Source: Holtermannia corniformis (lineage: Eukaryota > Basidiomycota > Tremellomycetes > Holtermanniales). Taken from it: a DNA stretch of 64,000 nucleotides. Below the pieces are notes generated by a model. The model did no database searches and was not told the DNA's origin. It worked only from the letters and a program-made list of their open reading frames with translations. Within the stretch, counting starts at the first letter, position 1. Each line of letters begins with the position of its first letter. The position numbers were made by a program, and so were the translations under genes. The stretch covers positions 331,469 through 395,468 of the forward strand of contig BCIJ01000013.1 in NCBI GenBank assembly GCA_001599935.1, written 5' to 3'. Below are positions 9,635 to 19,895 of the stretch, piece by piece.

Positions 9635-12360
9635 ATGCGCTCGTTCCGATCACTGTTGCTCACACAGCTGTATGTGCTGGGACTCGTACTCGCCAAGGGC
9701 GAGCAGCTGTGCTCGAGCGCTGGCTGTGTCGATGGCAAGACGGAGAGTCTGGGTGTGTGACGGCAAGGCAGTTGACACGGACAGTTACTGATCCTTTACA
9801 GTCTTCGCCACCGCCGACAAGCTCGCCATCCTACCAGGCATCTACACCCCCGCATCCCCCTTTACCCTCCCGTCGACCGTATCGACCCCGTCAGACTCCT
9901 TCATGAGCTCGGCCTCGACCGATAACACGCTTGTCATCTCCCCGCCCTCGGTCGGACTCACATTTTCCGAGTCGATGTATACTGGCGACCGACTCTCTCT
10001 CGGACAAGCATTTTCAAGCGTCTACGTACCGTCAGGCTATGCTGCAAATCTAGGCGATGGCAAGGTACTGTATAACCCCGTTGCCGACACGGCCCAGCTG
10101 CCGGCGAGCGTGTCAGGCAAGCAAGTCATCTCGTTTGGGTTCGGTGAGTCCTCGGCAACGCCACCAGTCACGACGCTGAGCACCTCAGCTGGCTGCGAGC
10201 CGGCATGCTCCTCTCGCGGCGTCTGCACACGCAACTATTCCAACTCCAACACCACAAGCAAAGGGTTCTGCCAGTGCGCGACCGGCTGGACCGGAGCGCA
10301 ATGCGACACCTGCACGTCGGGCCACTACGGCCCAGATTGCAAACGTACGTCGGTCCCTGTCATGTTGTACAGCAGTTGCTGATCAGAATAGCGTGTACCG
10401 GCGACTGTACAGTGTGCGATGACGGTCTATCGGGCACCGGGAAATGCCTGGGGACACAAAAGTCCTCTTCTGGCGGTGAGTCTCTGCCTCCTCATCAGAG
10501 CGACGGCCAAGCTAAGGCCACGCGACAGCCTGCAAGTGCGCCCACGGTACCTGTTCAGACGATAACACGCAATGCACCTGCGCAGCCGGCTGGACGACGC
10601 CATCCTCCTCATCAGACCTCTGCTCAACCTGCATCCAAGGTTACGCACTCGATGCCAATGGCGAGTGCTCGGCCTGTCCATCGGGTTGCACCGCATGCGG
10701 CCTCGCACCCGATAGCTCTTCCAACAAGACGATCTGCACGGCCTGTGTGGCCGGATGGATCGTCTCGACCTCGACCGGTCAATGTGTGGATTCGCAGACT
10801 GCGTGCACCGATGGCCAATACTGGGACGTTACTACCGGCGCGTGCTCGAGGTGAGTCGATCACTGGCCATCAGACGAGAGCAGTGCACTAACAAGACGTC
10901 GTAGCTGCTCGCCCGCGTGCTCGACATGTACAGGCGGAGGCGCAACAGACTGCCTCGCCTGTGCCGCCCCACGCGTCAACTTTATGGGCTCCTGCGTCGG
11001 CTACAGCTATGCCGATGGCGTGTGCGAGACCGGTCTCAGTACCGCTCAAGGCGTATTCGTCGTCGATAACGACAAGCGAGCGTGCAACAGTATGTCCAGT
11101 CCTTCGTCGCGCTCGTCCCACGTCTGACGGATCCAGGCTGCCCAAAGGGATGCTCGACCTGCTCGATCCCACAGTTTGGATCGTCTTCGACTCTGAACGA
11201 CGTCAAGTGCGATACGTGCCAGCAGGGCTTTCTGCTCCAGGATGGGGATTGTGTCCAGACGTGCAGTGCGGGCAGGTTTGCACCGGACACGGCAGTCAAC
11301 AATGGGACCTGTCAGGGTGAGCCCTACCATTACTACGTACACAGAGCTGACCAACACAGCATGCGATACCTCCGTGTGCAGTGAGTGCGTCGGGTCCGCC
11401 ACGACCTGCACGCGCTGCGCTTCAGCCGATTCGTTCGCCACGCCAGACGGCTCGTGCGCGCAATCGTGCCCAACAGGGTATTTCGCCGCCAACTCGACCT
11501 GCCAAGCTTGCGCGGCCGATTGCGCGACGTGTTCCTCTACGACGACGTGCGACGCGTGCCCGAGCAACCGCCCCGTACTCCGCAACGGCCGGTGCGAGCC
11601 AAGTTGCTCCTCGACGGAATTCTTCGACGCAGCAGCCTCGACGTGCATCACGTGCGATCCGTCGTGCTCGACCTGCGCAGGCGCCGGGAACGCTCAATGC
11701 ACTTGGTGTGCAGACGGCTCGGTCCTGACTGCTGGTCAGTGCGTGCCGGCCACATGCGGCTCTGGCGGCTTCGCATCGGGCTTCGGCGCCTGCCTGTCTG
11801 CATTCCTGCTCAAACCGTCGAAACAATGGTGGCCTTTTCTTCTACTCGCTCTCGGCTTGACGGCGCTGCTAGCTGGAGCAGCATGGTGGTATATCCGACG
11901 GGAACGGCGCCGGACTCGCGAACGAACGCGCGAGTTTGGTGACGCGCTAGACGACGTGACCGTCTCGAAGCGGTTGCGCGTGCTACGACTCGAACGCGTC
12001 CTTGGCCTCCAGCGGATCCCCGCGCCTGAACCCGGGGCGGAGCCTACGCAGCGCAAGGGACTGAGAACGCTTCGGCTCCCACTGTTCGCTCAATGGCGGC
12101 GTAACGACGAGACGGTCGGCGGCGGCAAGGGCAAGAGTAAACGACAATCCGAGTTTGGATTCGACGAACCGCCTCCGCCGCCGTACATGTCGGGCGGACA
12201 TGCGCACTCCAAGACTGCGCTAGTGGAAAAGGCAAAGGGCGAATCGTTCGTGATGGAGGAACCGACGGTGCCGGCGCGCGCATCGCTACCGGCGCCATCG
12301 ACCAGCCGGGACGTCAAAGACCGGCCGATGGCGAGTAACAACCCGTTCCGGGCGCTGTAG
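9635..12360 (+). CDS. Type I membrane protein with furin/EGF-like Cys-rich repeats
   Basis: ATG 9635 codes a signal peptide (LLLTQLYVLGLVLAKG). The ectodomain starts with a beta-rich, Ser/Thr-rich region with a LPASVSGKQVISFGFGE segment, then an EGF-like unit (CEPACSSRGVC, CQCATGWTGAQCDTC, GHYGPDCK). Many furin-like or VSP-like CxxC repeats follow across several exons (CSACPSGC-type units near 10660-10850, CPKGCSTCSIPQF, CDTCQQGFLL, CSECVGSATTCTRCA, CAADCATCSSTTTCDAC, CSTCAGAGNAQCTWC). One transmembrane helix WPFLLLALGLTALLAGAAWWYI (split here as WPFLLLALGL plus TALLAGAAWWYI) precedes a basic stop-transfer RRERRRTRERTRE and a cytoplasmic tail of about 155 residues rich in Pro and Arg, ending NPFRAL. 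It looks like a surface sensor or adhesin; no kinase or known ligand domain is present. Internal exon borders between 10340 and 11100 are uncertain. Confidence 0.75.
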
Positions 12361-12426
12361 TGCCACTATACAAAGGAATGCATAATCGTTGTAAAGGGTG
12401 CTCGCTAGCGCTACAAGCAGGAACGG

Positions 12427-14039
12427 CTACAACTCTTCGTCTTGGTCCATGCTGGTGCTGGCGTCTGCGCCAGCCGTGACGCAGGGCGCGCTCGAGCTCC
12501 GGACGGCTGCATTCTTAGCTTCAACTTTGATCCAGCCGTCGCCCTCTTCCTCTGCCGTCTCGACGACTGGCGGTAGCGGGGGCGGTGTTGAGCGACCGTA
12601 TGCCATTCCCTGGCCTCGACCGAGCGACTTTGGACCGAGAGGCGAGACAAACTCAAACTGCGGCAAGCTGGGAGCACTCGGTGTCCCAACGGGTGAAGCG
12701 GGCAAAGCGATTGGCTTGCGCAGTGCTTGGGACCGACGGGGAGAGCGAGACTTTGCGTGGTTCTTGGGATCCGAGAGTGCTGGCCGGATGAACGAGGCCA
12801 TGGACGTTGCCGGCGGTTGTTTCCGGAGCGAGGGGTCGTTGCGCGAGAGCACGTACGGTTGATCAGGCCCCGGAAGTAGTGTGAGCTTGAACAAGCCGCC
12901 GCGATCGGGCTTGTCGCCCTGCAGGACCGCTTTCTGCAGATACGAGCACTGGCGTTTCCCGCGCCCGTCGTCGTCGTGTTCCATCTCGTCCGTTCCGCCA
13001 TCGATGAACACTTTATCACTCTCGCTCTTGCCTCGCTCTTGCTTTTGCTGCAGCGCCGCATCGTCTTTCAGTTTGCGATCGCGCTCTTCCCGGACGGCGC
13101 GCAGTTTTTCGACCCGGCGCTCGTTCATGACCCAGTTGACCTGTTTGTTCCACTCTTCCTTTTCCTCTTTACTGCAGTAGACGCGCTTGGCTGCGGTTTC
13201 GCTCTCGCGCTGGTCGGCGTCGATGTCGAACGCGTTGGTCCGGACGGGGACAATGGCCGTGCGGTAGGCTTCGAGTAGAGGGACGGCTGCGCTTTCGGGT
13301 GGTTGAGGGCGCATGCGGAGGGGCAGCATGCGAGATTTGATCGTGCAGACGCTGGCTTGACTCAGCTGGGTCCATTAGACGCAAAGCGTACTCACGGTGC
13401 TTGATCTCGATCATAGATTCGGACAGGGAAGAAGTGAGCTCCGCGAGGGATGGTGCGCGCTTTGAAAAAGTTCTTGCGGTCAATGATCTACAGGGTCTGA
13501 GCTGCAGACGAGTACGCATGGCCAACGGTACCGACCTTGCCTGGCCAGCTGCTGCCGTCTGCGAGATCGACCAAGACGACATCGCCGACTTGCGGATTCC
13601 AGCGCCGCCACTCGGCTGCCTCCTCTGTGCTGAGCGACTTTGAAGCGACGACACCGGGATGGGGCAGGACCAGACCATTCCATTCCCACTCTGTGCCCTT
13701 TCCATCCGCTCTCGCCGTCCTTCCCCACTCGAGTTCAACAGCCTTGCTTGGATCCATATCGACCTCGCGACCTTTGCCCTTGCCGTCGGTGCCCCAGCTG
13801 AGGCCACTGAGGCTCTGAACGCACTCCCAGCGCCTGACGGCTTCTTGCCACCGCGCGAGGCTCTGACCTTGGGTCATGCTGAGACCGCCGGCACGCTCAT
13901 ACATCTTGGCCAGGGTCACGACGCGACCAAACGTCTCGGACACGAGCAGGTCCATGGCGACGTCGAAATGGGAGATGGGGTAGTGGCTCGTGTCTGAGCT
14001 CGGCGCGCACTGTGGAGCACGAGACTTGCGTTTTGGCAT
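12427..14039 (-). CDS. PWWP-domain chromatin protein
   Basis: ATG 14039 gives MPKRKSRAP, a basic start. After a helical region (AMDLLVSETFGRVVTLAKMY) comes a PWWP domain assembled across an intron: VGDVVLVDLADGSSWPGK (13540-13610) joined to IIDRKNFFKARTIPRG and FFPVRIYDRDQAP (13400-13470). SWPG is the PWWP signature variant, which reads methylated histone H3 tails and DNA. After a short intron the 3' exon (to 12427) has the coil-rich KEEKEEWNKQVNWVMNERR and a Pro/Ser-rich tail ending SMDQDEEL. Nuclear location is inferred from the domain and basic N-terminus. No catalytic domain is present, so it is probably a reader subunit of a chromatin complex. It is convergent with the upstream membrane protein (66 bp apart). 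Confidence 0.75.
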
Positions 14040-14230
14040 TGCTGATGTGCTGACTGGGAGCTGGCGACTGCAATGGTGAGTAGTTTGCGAGGTGTAAGCA
14101 GACTGAGAGTGGGTGGCGACAGGCGGCCGATCCGTGGACGTTGCAGTGGCAGTGGTAGTGGCAAGGGGACCATGGTGAACCGGCAGCCGAGGTGGAATGG
14201 CCAATGCAATACATCATGCAGGGAATCGCA

Positions 14231-15814
14231 CTATACCGTCCCACTCGGATCATCCACCTCGTACCCCAGAGTCTCGTCCAAGTCGGGATCCTGCCGCAAG
14301 CCGGCCTGCTGCAGCATACGCCCGAGGCTGGTACGAGACTGCGTGTACACAAACTGCTGCTCAATGTCTTGGTACTGCAAGCCATCAGCATGCGCGCACG
14401 TAGATACACGCAAGACGTACAGAGTCCCCCTTGCAAACCTCTGCCAACCCGTCCCTGACCTGCTCATCCTCTTGAGCTTCGTCGACCCATTTCGCCCACA
14501 GCGCCAGCTTTTGCCGATCGAGCGTACACCCCGCCGCCGCTTTACGGATACCGTGCAAGAGCTCGACGCCTGCACCATCGCCGCCATCGTTCAAACCCGA
14601 CACATCGCGAGCAGACGGCATCGCGTCGCGCTCTTCCTTTGCAACCTCGGCGTCTGTCGGCATCCGCGACTGATTCTCCTCTTGCGTCTTCTCGGCCTGA
14701 TCTTGCAGCTCGTCCCCGACAGCGGCACGGGTATCTGTCGGATCACCCCCTGCGTCTGGCAGAACCCGACTTCTCAGCCTGACCCAGCCCCTTCGGCGGA
14801 CCCAACCACCCCAGCCAACACTGCCCACGCGCGAATGCCATCCTTTGGTCCGGAACACGTAGTTGTACTCCCATCCGAGCTCGTCGGTCTCGCCGTCGGA
14901 CCGCATGTTGATCAGCCAGGGAGTCAGGTAGGTCCAGGCGGGTGACGGCGTCTGGTACGTTGCGGGCGTGTAGGCCGTCTTCATCGGCCAGTTCTTGGTC
15001 GTGTGTGCGTGAGACGGGTGCGAGGAGTGCTTGTGTGAGCGGTGAACAGGTTGGGTCGGGCTCGAAAGCGTCTTGGAGATGGAGAAAGAGGACGTGGCCG
15101 AGGCAAGCGCACGAGAGGGCACCGTAAAGGCGGATGGGTCGAACGGGAGCAGGGTTGCAGATGAGAAGAACGGTTTGCCAAACAGGAGGATCCTGCCATG
15201 GGATCAGTATGATGTGGAGATCCAGCTCGACAGCTCACCCTCTTTGGTTCTCAAACAAGACTGCGCTGTCAGGTCATTCTCGTCACAGAACCGCACAACT
15301 CACCATCCCACACATACTCGGCCGTCACATCCCGCCTCAGCTTGCTCATCTCTTCCGCCGCCTTGCTGCGTTCCTCCTCCTCTGTCCCCACCAAGTCGTA
15401 CCCATCTCCCTGACTCTCCTGCGCCTTGACATACAGGTGCACGGCCGCCTCGTCGCCCTTGGGCCCTTGAACCAGCTTGTCCTTTCTAATCCCCTTCCAC
15501 CTCCTCCTCGGCCTGTTCCCATCCGCCAACCGCTCGCTCGCAAGCTCATCATTCACTTCAGCTTCATCCATCTCGTGGTCCGTCTCGTCCGAACCAGCGT
15601 CCGACGTGCCAGCGAGGTCTTGCAGTAGTTGCTTCGTATCCGGCGGTTTGGCATCGTCCCGACTTGCATGGAACAGGGAACGTCGGCGGGAACGACGCCG
15701 GGCAGCGAGAGACTGGTTGACGATTGCTTCTTCTGAAGCTGAACGCTCAACAGTCGGAGGGCGGTACGATTGCCCCTGTGCACTGTTCGAGCAAGACGCT
15801 TCGGGCGAGGCCAT
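14231..15814 (-). CDS. Peroxin/dysferlin-domain protein
   Basis: ATG 15814 starts MASPEASCSNSAQGQ. The N-terminal exon is charged and Ser-rich with RRRSRRRSLFH and an acidic stretch ending RRDVTAEYVWDGEL. A second exon holds the DysF region: GWVLFGKPFFSSATLLPFDP then PSPAWTYLTPWLINMRSD, ELGWEYNYVFRTKGWHS, GWGGWVRRRGWVRLRSRV. The repeated Trp-Arg pattern (WEYN..FR..GWHS, VRRRGWVRLR) is the DysFN/DysFC signature of Pex23/Pex30-type peroxins, Spo73 and TECPR1, which act at ER-peroxisome or prospore/phagophore membranes. A short last exon (QYQDIEQQFVYTQSR) ends at 14231. No transmembrane helix is evident, unlike Pex30, so Spo73-like or TECPR1-like soluble proteins are closer. It is divergent from the PHAF1 homologue across 284 bp. 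Confidence 0.78.
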
Positions 15815-16098
15815 GGTGTGCTGACTGCAGGCGACCGAGTCGATCCAGCACTGCGTTGGTGAATGTCGACACTTGTGCAGTTGTCGTCGACAAGCACAAG
15901 CATGCATCATAGCTTCTCGTAACAAGCCCGCATCCACTCGACCGACTTCTTGGAGCTGCACAGGACATTTCCGCTCTAGAGCTCACACTTTCATATCTCG
16001 CAAGCTCACTGGTACAAGAAAGGATCGCAAGCTGCTGGCGTACGGCTCAGAGCTGCATTGCTGCAGCCGACCGACCCGTTTGCCACCGGCCAGCGTCC
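15815..16098. promoter_or_regulatory. Shared divergent promoter, DysF gene and PHAF1 gene
   Basis: A 284-bp stretch between two outward-facing start codons. It must contain both promoters. No TATA box or strongly repeated motif stands out by eye. Confidence 0.5.
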
Positions 16099-17721
16099 AT
16101 GTCCATGGCAGCAATGGCTCTACAGCTCGTCCCAGGCATTGGTCTGGGTATCTTTCACCTTGGTAAGCTCTTGAATGGGAGAAGACAAGAGGGCTGAGGG
16201 CTGAGAGTCCACAGGTGACACGCTTTGGCATGTGCTCGACCTCTTGAGAAGTCACAAGGACCGCTATCCAAAAGTCGAGGTCCAGTGGGATCCAGAGGTC
16301 ATTCCTGTTCGTCGCATTCGTACTGTCTCTGACCGTACCAGAACCCGTCCATTTCGGCCGTGACAGTCCACCTCCCGCCTCACATTGTCCTCTATTTCCC
16401 CGCGTCCATCTCGCAACGACTCCAGCTCATCAAACTCCCCTCCTTGACACTTTCGACTGCGGCGGGGATCTCTCTCACATACGAGGAGCGTGTGATAGCG
16501 AGTAACAGCATTGCATTGACGCGAGCTGCCGTCGGCAGGGTCCTGGGCCCTACATTTGACTCGTCCAAGGCTGCAGCAGCCCGCGATGGGAAAGCAGACT
16601 TGTACTTTCCGGGCATTGCGTTCGGATTTGCCTCTGCCTCTGGTGCAATGGGCGGAGACGGCGAGCGAAAGAGCGAGAGCCGTGAAGAGCGTGTCGACAC
16701 GGTCACCATCTCGCAAGGGTGTGGACCGGACAAGCTGATCCCAGAGGACATTCAAGATGCTCCCGCCATGGACGGCGGCCTGGACAGCTGTGTTCTCCAG
16801 GTAGGCGATGACTGCTACCATGTCTGGTCTCGACTGACAACTATACCTAGCCAGGCAAAGGCGTCATCCTTCACTTTCACCCTCGGCAGTCGATACCGCC
16901 ACTCCAAGTCCTGATTGGCGAAACCACCGCACAGGACTTGCTCTTGGACCTAGGCCCACCCCTACGGACATTTTGGAAAGAAGACGAGCGCATGCAGCGC
17001 ATGTGGGGCGTGCCGATCTCGGCAGACGGCGAAGCTGAACCCAAATATTGTGAGCTCATGCGGGATGCTGCAGAGCACGGCTGATGACTGCAGGTTTCTG
17101 GAATTACTTTCAGCACGGACTAGACTTTCTCATTGATGACTCGTGGGACTCGGGTACGGTCAAGAAGATTGTCGTGCATTCGAATATTGTGCGTCGCCGC
17201 CAGACTCGGCTGTCACCTTGCTTAACCGGCCACAGCCCGGCACACCGCTCTTCCAGCGGTACGCTCGCTGTCCCTGGTCGATCCCCAACGCCGCTTCAGG
17301 CTCGACCTCTCGCGCAAGCTCTCACTCTCCTTCACCACACCGCACAGACCCCGTCTTGACCTTTACGAGCCCCGTTTCCGCGTTCTCCTCCATCAACTCG
17401 CCAGCTGGCAGCGAGGACGGCGAGTTTGTAAACGGTGGGAATGACGAGGCGTTATTGCCTCGTGAGATACGCCAGAGGGAACGACGAAGAGCCGCTGCTA
17501 CTTCCCCAGAGCTAGCAGGGCAAGCGGCGCCCGTCATGGTGCTGGATCGCGTGGGTGAGGGCGGGCTGGATGGTGTAACGGGTGTTGGTGGCAGCCGTGA
17601 GTGACAACCCATAGCCGCTATGGAGCTGACGCGCGCCTCGATCCTAGGCCTGATTGGACTGCAAGGCATGGTGCTGGAAGAGGAGGACAAGGGTGGGATC
17701 GGTACAATCACAATCTTCTGA
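16099..17721 (+). CDS. PHAF1 / UPF0183 family protein (autophagy-associated)
   Basis: ATG 16099 begins MSMAAMALQ and runs into LVPGIGLGIFHLGDTLWHVL, the hallmark N-terminus of the UPF0183 family (human C16orf70, PHAF1/MYTHO). It continues VEVQWDPENPSISAVTVHLP, HIVLYFPASISQRLQLI, LGPTFDSSKAAA and LYFPGIAFGFA, all in family order. Later exons give VLIGETTAQDLLLDLGPP, FWNYFQHGLDFLIDDSWD and VKKIVVHSNIPGTPLFQRY, then a Ser/Pro-rich insertion and LIGLQGMVLEEEDKGGIGTI at the end. Six or more introns are needed. PHAF1 is recruited to forming autophagosomes in animals; the fungal role is inferred from homology. The insertion before the last exon (about 17330-17600) is longer than I expect for the family. 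Confidence 0.9.
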
Positions 17722-17905
17722 TGAGGCACATCTTGACATGTTGTATGGAGTCTTGTAGCTGTACGCATGCATGTACGAGGTATACCCGGCGAAGCACGGA
17801 CAGTATGAAACGCACCCATGCGGGCCAACGCGCACGAGCCCATCCTTTGCCGCTCCATCTCGATCTGCTCGGCGCGATGTGCTGTAGGCCACGCCCACGA
17901 CCACG

Positions 17906-18346
17906 ATGCCAGAGGTAGATACTCACGATAGTATATCAAACAGGCTAACGATCGTTCAGAGCCCAAAGAAGAGTGGGGGCGGCTTCACTTCGGACGAGGT
18001 AGTAAGTCGTAGCCCCATCGCAAGCTACATCCAGAGCTGATCTCTTCTTGAGCTCATCCTCGCCCAAGGCATGGCAGCCCACCTCCTCGCTGACCGATCG
18101 AAACTGTACACTATCCCCGGTCTCGAACGGCACAGGACGCACGGCGGTGAACCGATCAACAAAAAGGTGCAGCAGCTGCTTGCAGCGTTCATCGAGCAGA
18201 ATGGTGGCGAGAAGAGATGGGTCGCAGAGGAGCTCAAGCGCGTTGCGCAAGCCAAGGGGAGAGCCAAGAGAGAAGGATCCGAGCCGGCGAGCTCGCCTGC
18301 GAAGAGAAAACGGCGGATGACCGTGTCAGAGGCAAAGGATGAGTGA
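17906..18346 (+). CDS. Mini-gene family A, copy 1
   Basis: Three exons. The first codes only MPE (17906-17914); the second codes SPKKSGGGFTSDE (about 17960-17998); the third begins near LILAQGMAAHLLAD (about 18055) and carries LYTIPGLERHRTHGGEPINK, VQQLLAAFIEQNGGEKRWV and the basic tail SPAKRKRRMTVSEAKDE. The protein is about 105 residues. The same three-exon plan and motifs (FTxxE, LYxTPGLE, QLLxAFIxxNGG, WVxxE, Lys/Arg-rich tail) recur in the two neighbours, so the gene model is supported by paralogy. The basic cluster suggests nuclear import. I do not recognise the helical core and assign no function. Confidence 0.75.
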
Positions 18347-18620
18347 GGTCCGATGAGCGAGCGAAAGCAAGTTGTACATATGTTTTGATGGAGCGTGCGT
18401 GAGTGCATCAGCCTGCAATCTCTAGTCGCTGTCTGTACACAGCAGGGGGTTCCCGAGGTCGGCTGCGCTAACCTTTTCAGCAGCGCACGGTCCTTGTTCC
18501 ATGACCGTGCGTACGGGTACACATGCTGATGATGCGGTGCAGGAAGCTGTGCCGCTAGTAATGTAGACTCGCGACGTGTTCACGAAATGTTTCATCAATG
18601 TCATTCCATCCCACTTCACA

Positions 18621-19060
18621 TCAAACGTCGTCTTCTAGCTCATGGCTTTCCTCCTTGACCGACATCTTCCTCTTCTTTCCTTTAGCAAGCGAGCTCTCCG
18701 GCGTAGTCTTGCCCTTCCTTCCGCACCTCGTCGCCTCATCCTTGACCCATTTAGCCTCGCCACCGTTCGCCTTGATGAATGCTGTGAGCAGCTGCTTGAC
18801 TTTTCTGTTGATCGCATCGCCGCCGTTGACCCTGAGTGGCTCAAGACCTGGCGTCTCGTACAGGGCGGGGCGGTTCTCGAGAAGCTGGGTTGCCATCGCT
18901 TGCGCGAGAACAAGCTCATGTCAGGTCAGTGACTGGCCGTCAGCGATGGGGGACGTACGACTTTGTCCTCGGTGAACCCAGCTTTGGACTTGTTCGGTGT
19001 CTGTGAGGCATTCCAGCGGGCCGTGTGATGTGAGCTATGGAATCAACCTACCTCTGGCAT
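18621..19060 (-). CDS. Mini-gene family A, copy 2 (inverted)
   Basis: This is the minus-strand paralogue. Exon 1 is MPE (19052-19060), exon 2 TPNKSKAGFTEDK (about 18963-19001), and exon 3 LVLAQAMATQLLENRPALYE, TPGLEPLRVNGGDAINRKV, QLLTAFIKANGGEAKWVKDE, ending in KGKKRKMSVKEESHELEDDV. The tail combines a basic nuclear-import-like cluster with VKEE, a sumoylation-type consensus, and an acidic end; copy 3 shares both. The exon 2 donor is GTCGTA, a weak donor. It lies between the two plus-strand copies, so the array arose by duplication plus inversion. Confidence 0.75.
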
Positions 19061-19293
19061 TTGCGAACGAGTTGGTCAGAGTGAACCGGCACAGGCGCGA
19101 TGGGCATGCGAGTGCGTGAGATGGTAGCACGGGCTATGCAGCGCACGGACCGGGCAGGGGACTGATCGCTCTAGCTCGAAACACGCTTGCGCTAGACGTT
19201 GTTTCAGCTCGCCGCTGTGACCTTGGCCGCCGCCGTGAGTCATGTAGCACAAGTGCATGCCATCGTACTTCATCCATCTTCACAAACAACATC

Positions 19294-19733
19294 ATGCCAG
19301 AGGTGAGCCGTCTACGTGCGTCTCCGCCGTTCACCTGACCCCGCCCTAGACCCCGACCAAAGGCTCGTACGTATTTACTGAGGCCGAGGTGGTACGTCGA
19401 AAACTTCCAGGACAGGTTGCACACTGAAGTCGGCAGCTCCTCCTCTCGCAGGCGATCACCCGCCTTGTCCTGGTGAATCGCAAGGACCTGTATGAGACTC
19501 CAGGACTCGAAGCGCACAAGTCCAACGGTAGCCGCACCATCAATCAAAAGACGAAGCAGTTGCTGTCAGCGTTCCTCAAGGCCAATGGCGGAAATGCCAA
19601 CTGGGTCACGGCCGAGGCAACTCGACTTGGCGGCAGGAAGCCCAAGTCTGCCACGGGCAAGTCGCCGTCGAAATCACCGACCAAGAAGAGAAAGGTCAAG
19701 GAGGAGAGCGAGGACATGGAAGGGGATGAATGA
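19294..19733 (+). CDS. Mini-gene family A, copy 3
   Basis: Exon 1 is MPE (19294-19302), exon 2 TPTKGSYVFTEAE (about 19350-19388), and exon 3 AITRLVLVNRKDLYETPGLE, SNGSRTINQKTKQLLSAFLK, ANGGNANWVTAEATRLGG, ending SPTKKRKVKEESEDMEGDE. The TKKRKV cluster resembles a classical monopartite nuclear localisation signal, followed by VKEE and an acidic end. It shares the exon plan with copies 1 and 2. Residues ANGG-W-V-EA are the best-conserved part of the family. Function unknown. Confidence 0.77.
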
Positions 19734-19895
19734 GGGCACTTGTGATGACGTTGTCTTGTGGTCCATGACAGCCATGCACTGTTGGACCTCTCACTAAGAG
19801 TGAACAAGCCATAAACATTTCAAAGGTTGTACAAGAACCCACGCGGGTGCGCGATAGCGTGATGGTCAAGGACGTTGCATAATTCTACATCGGGA

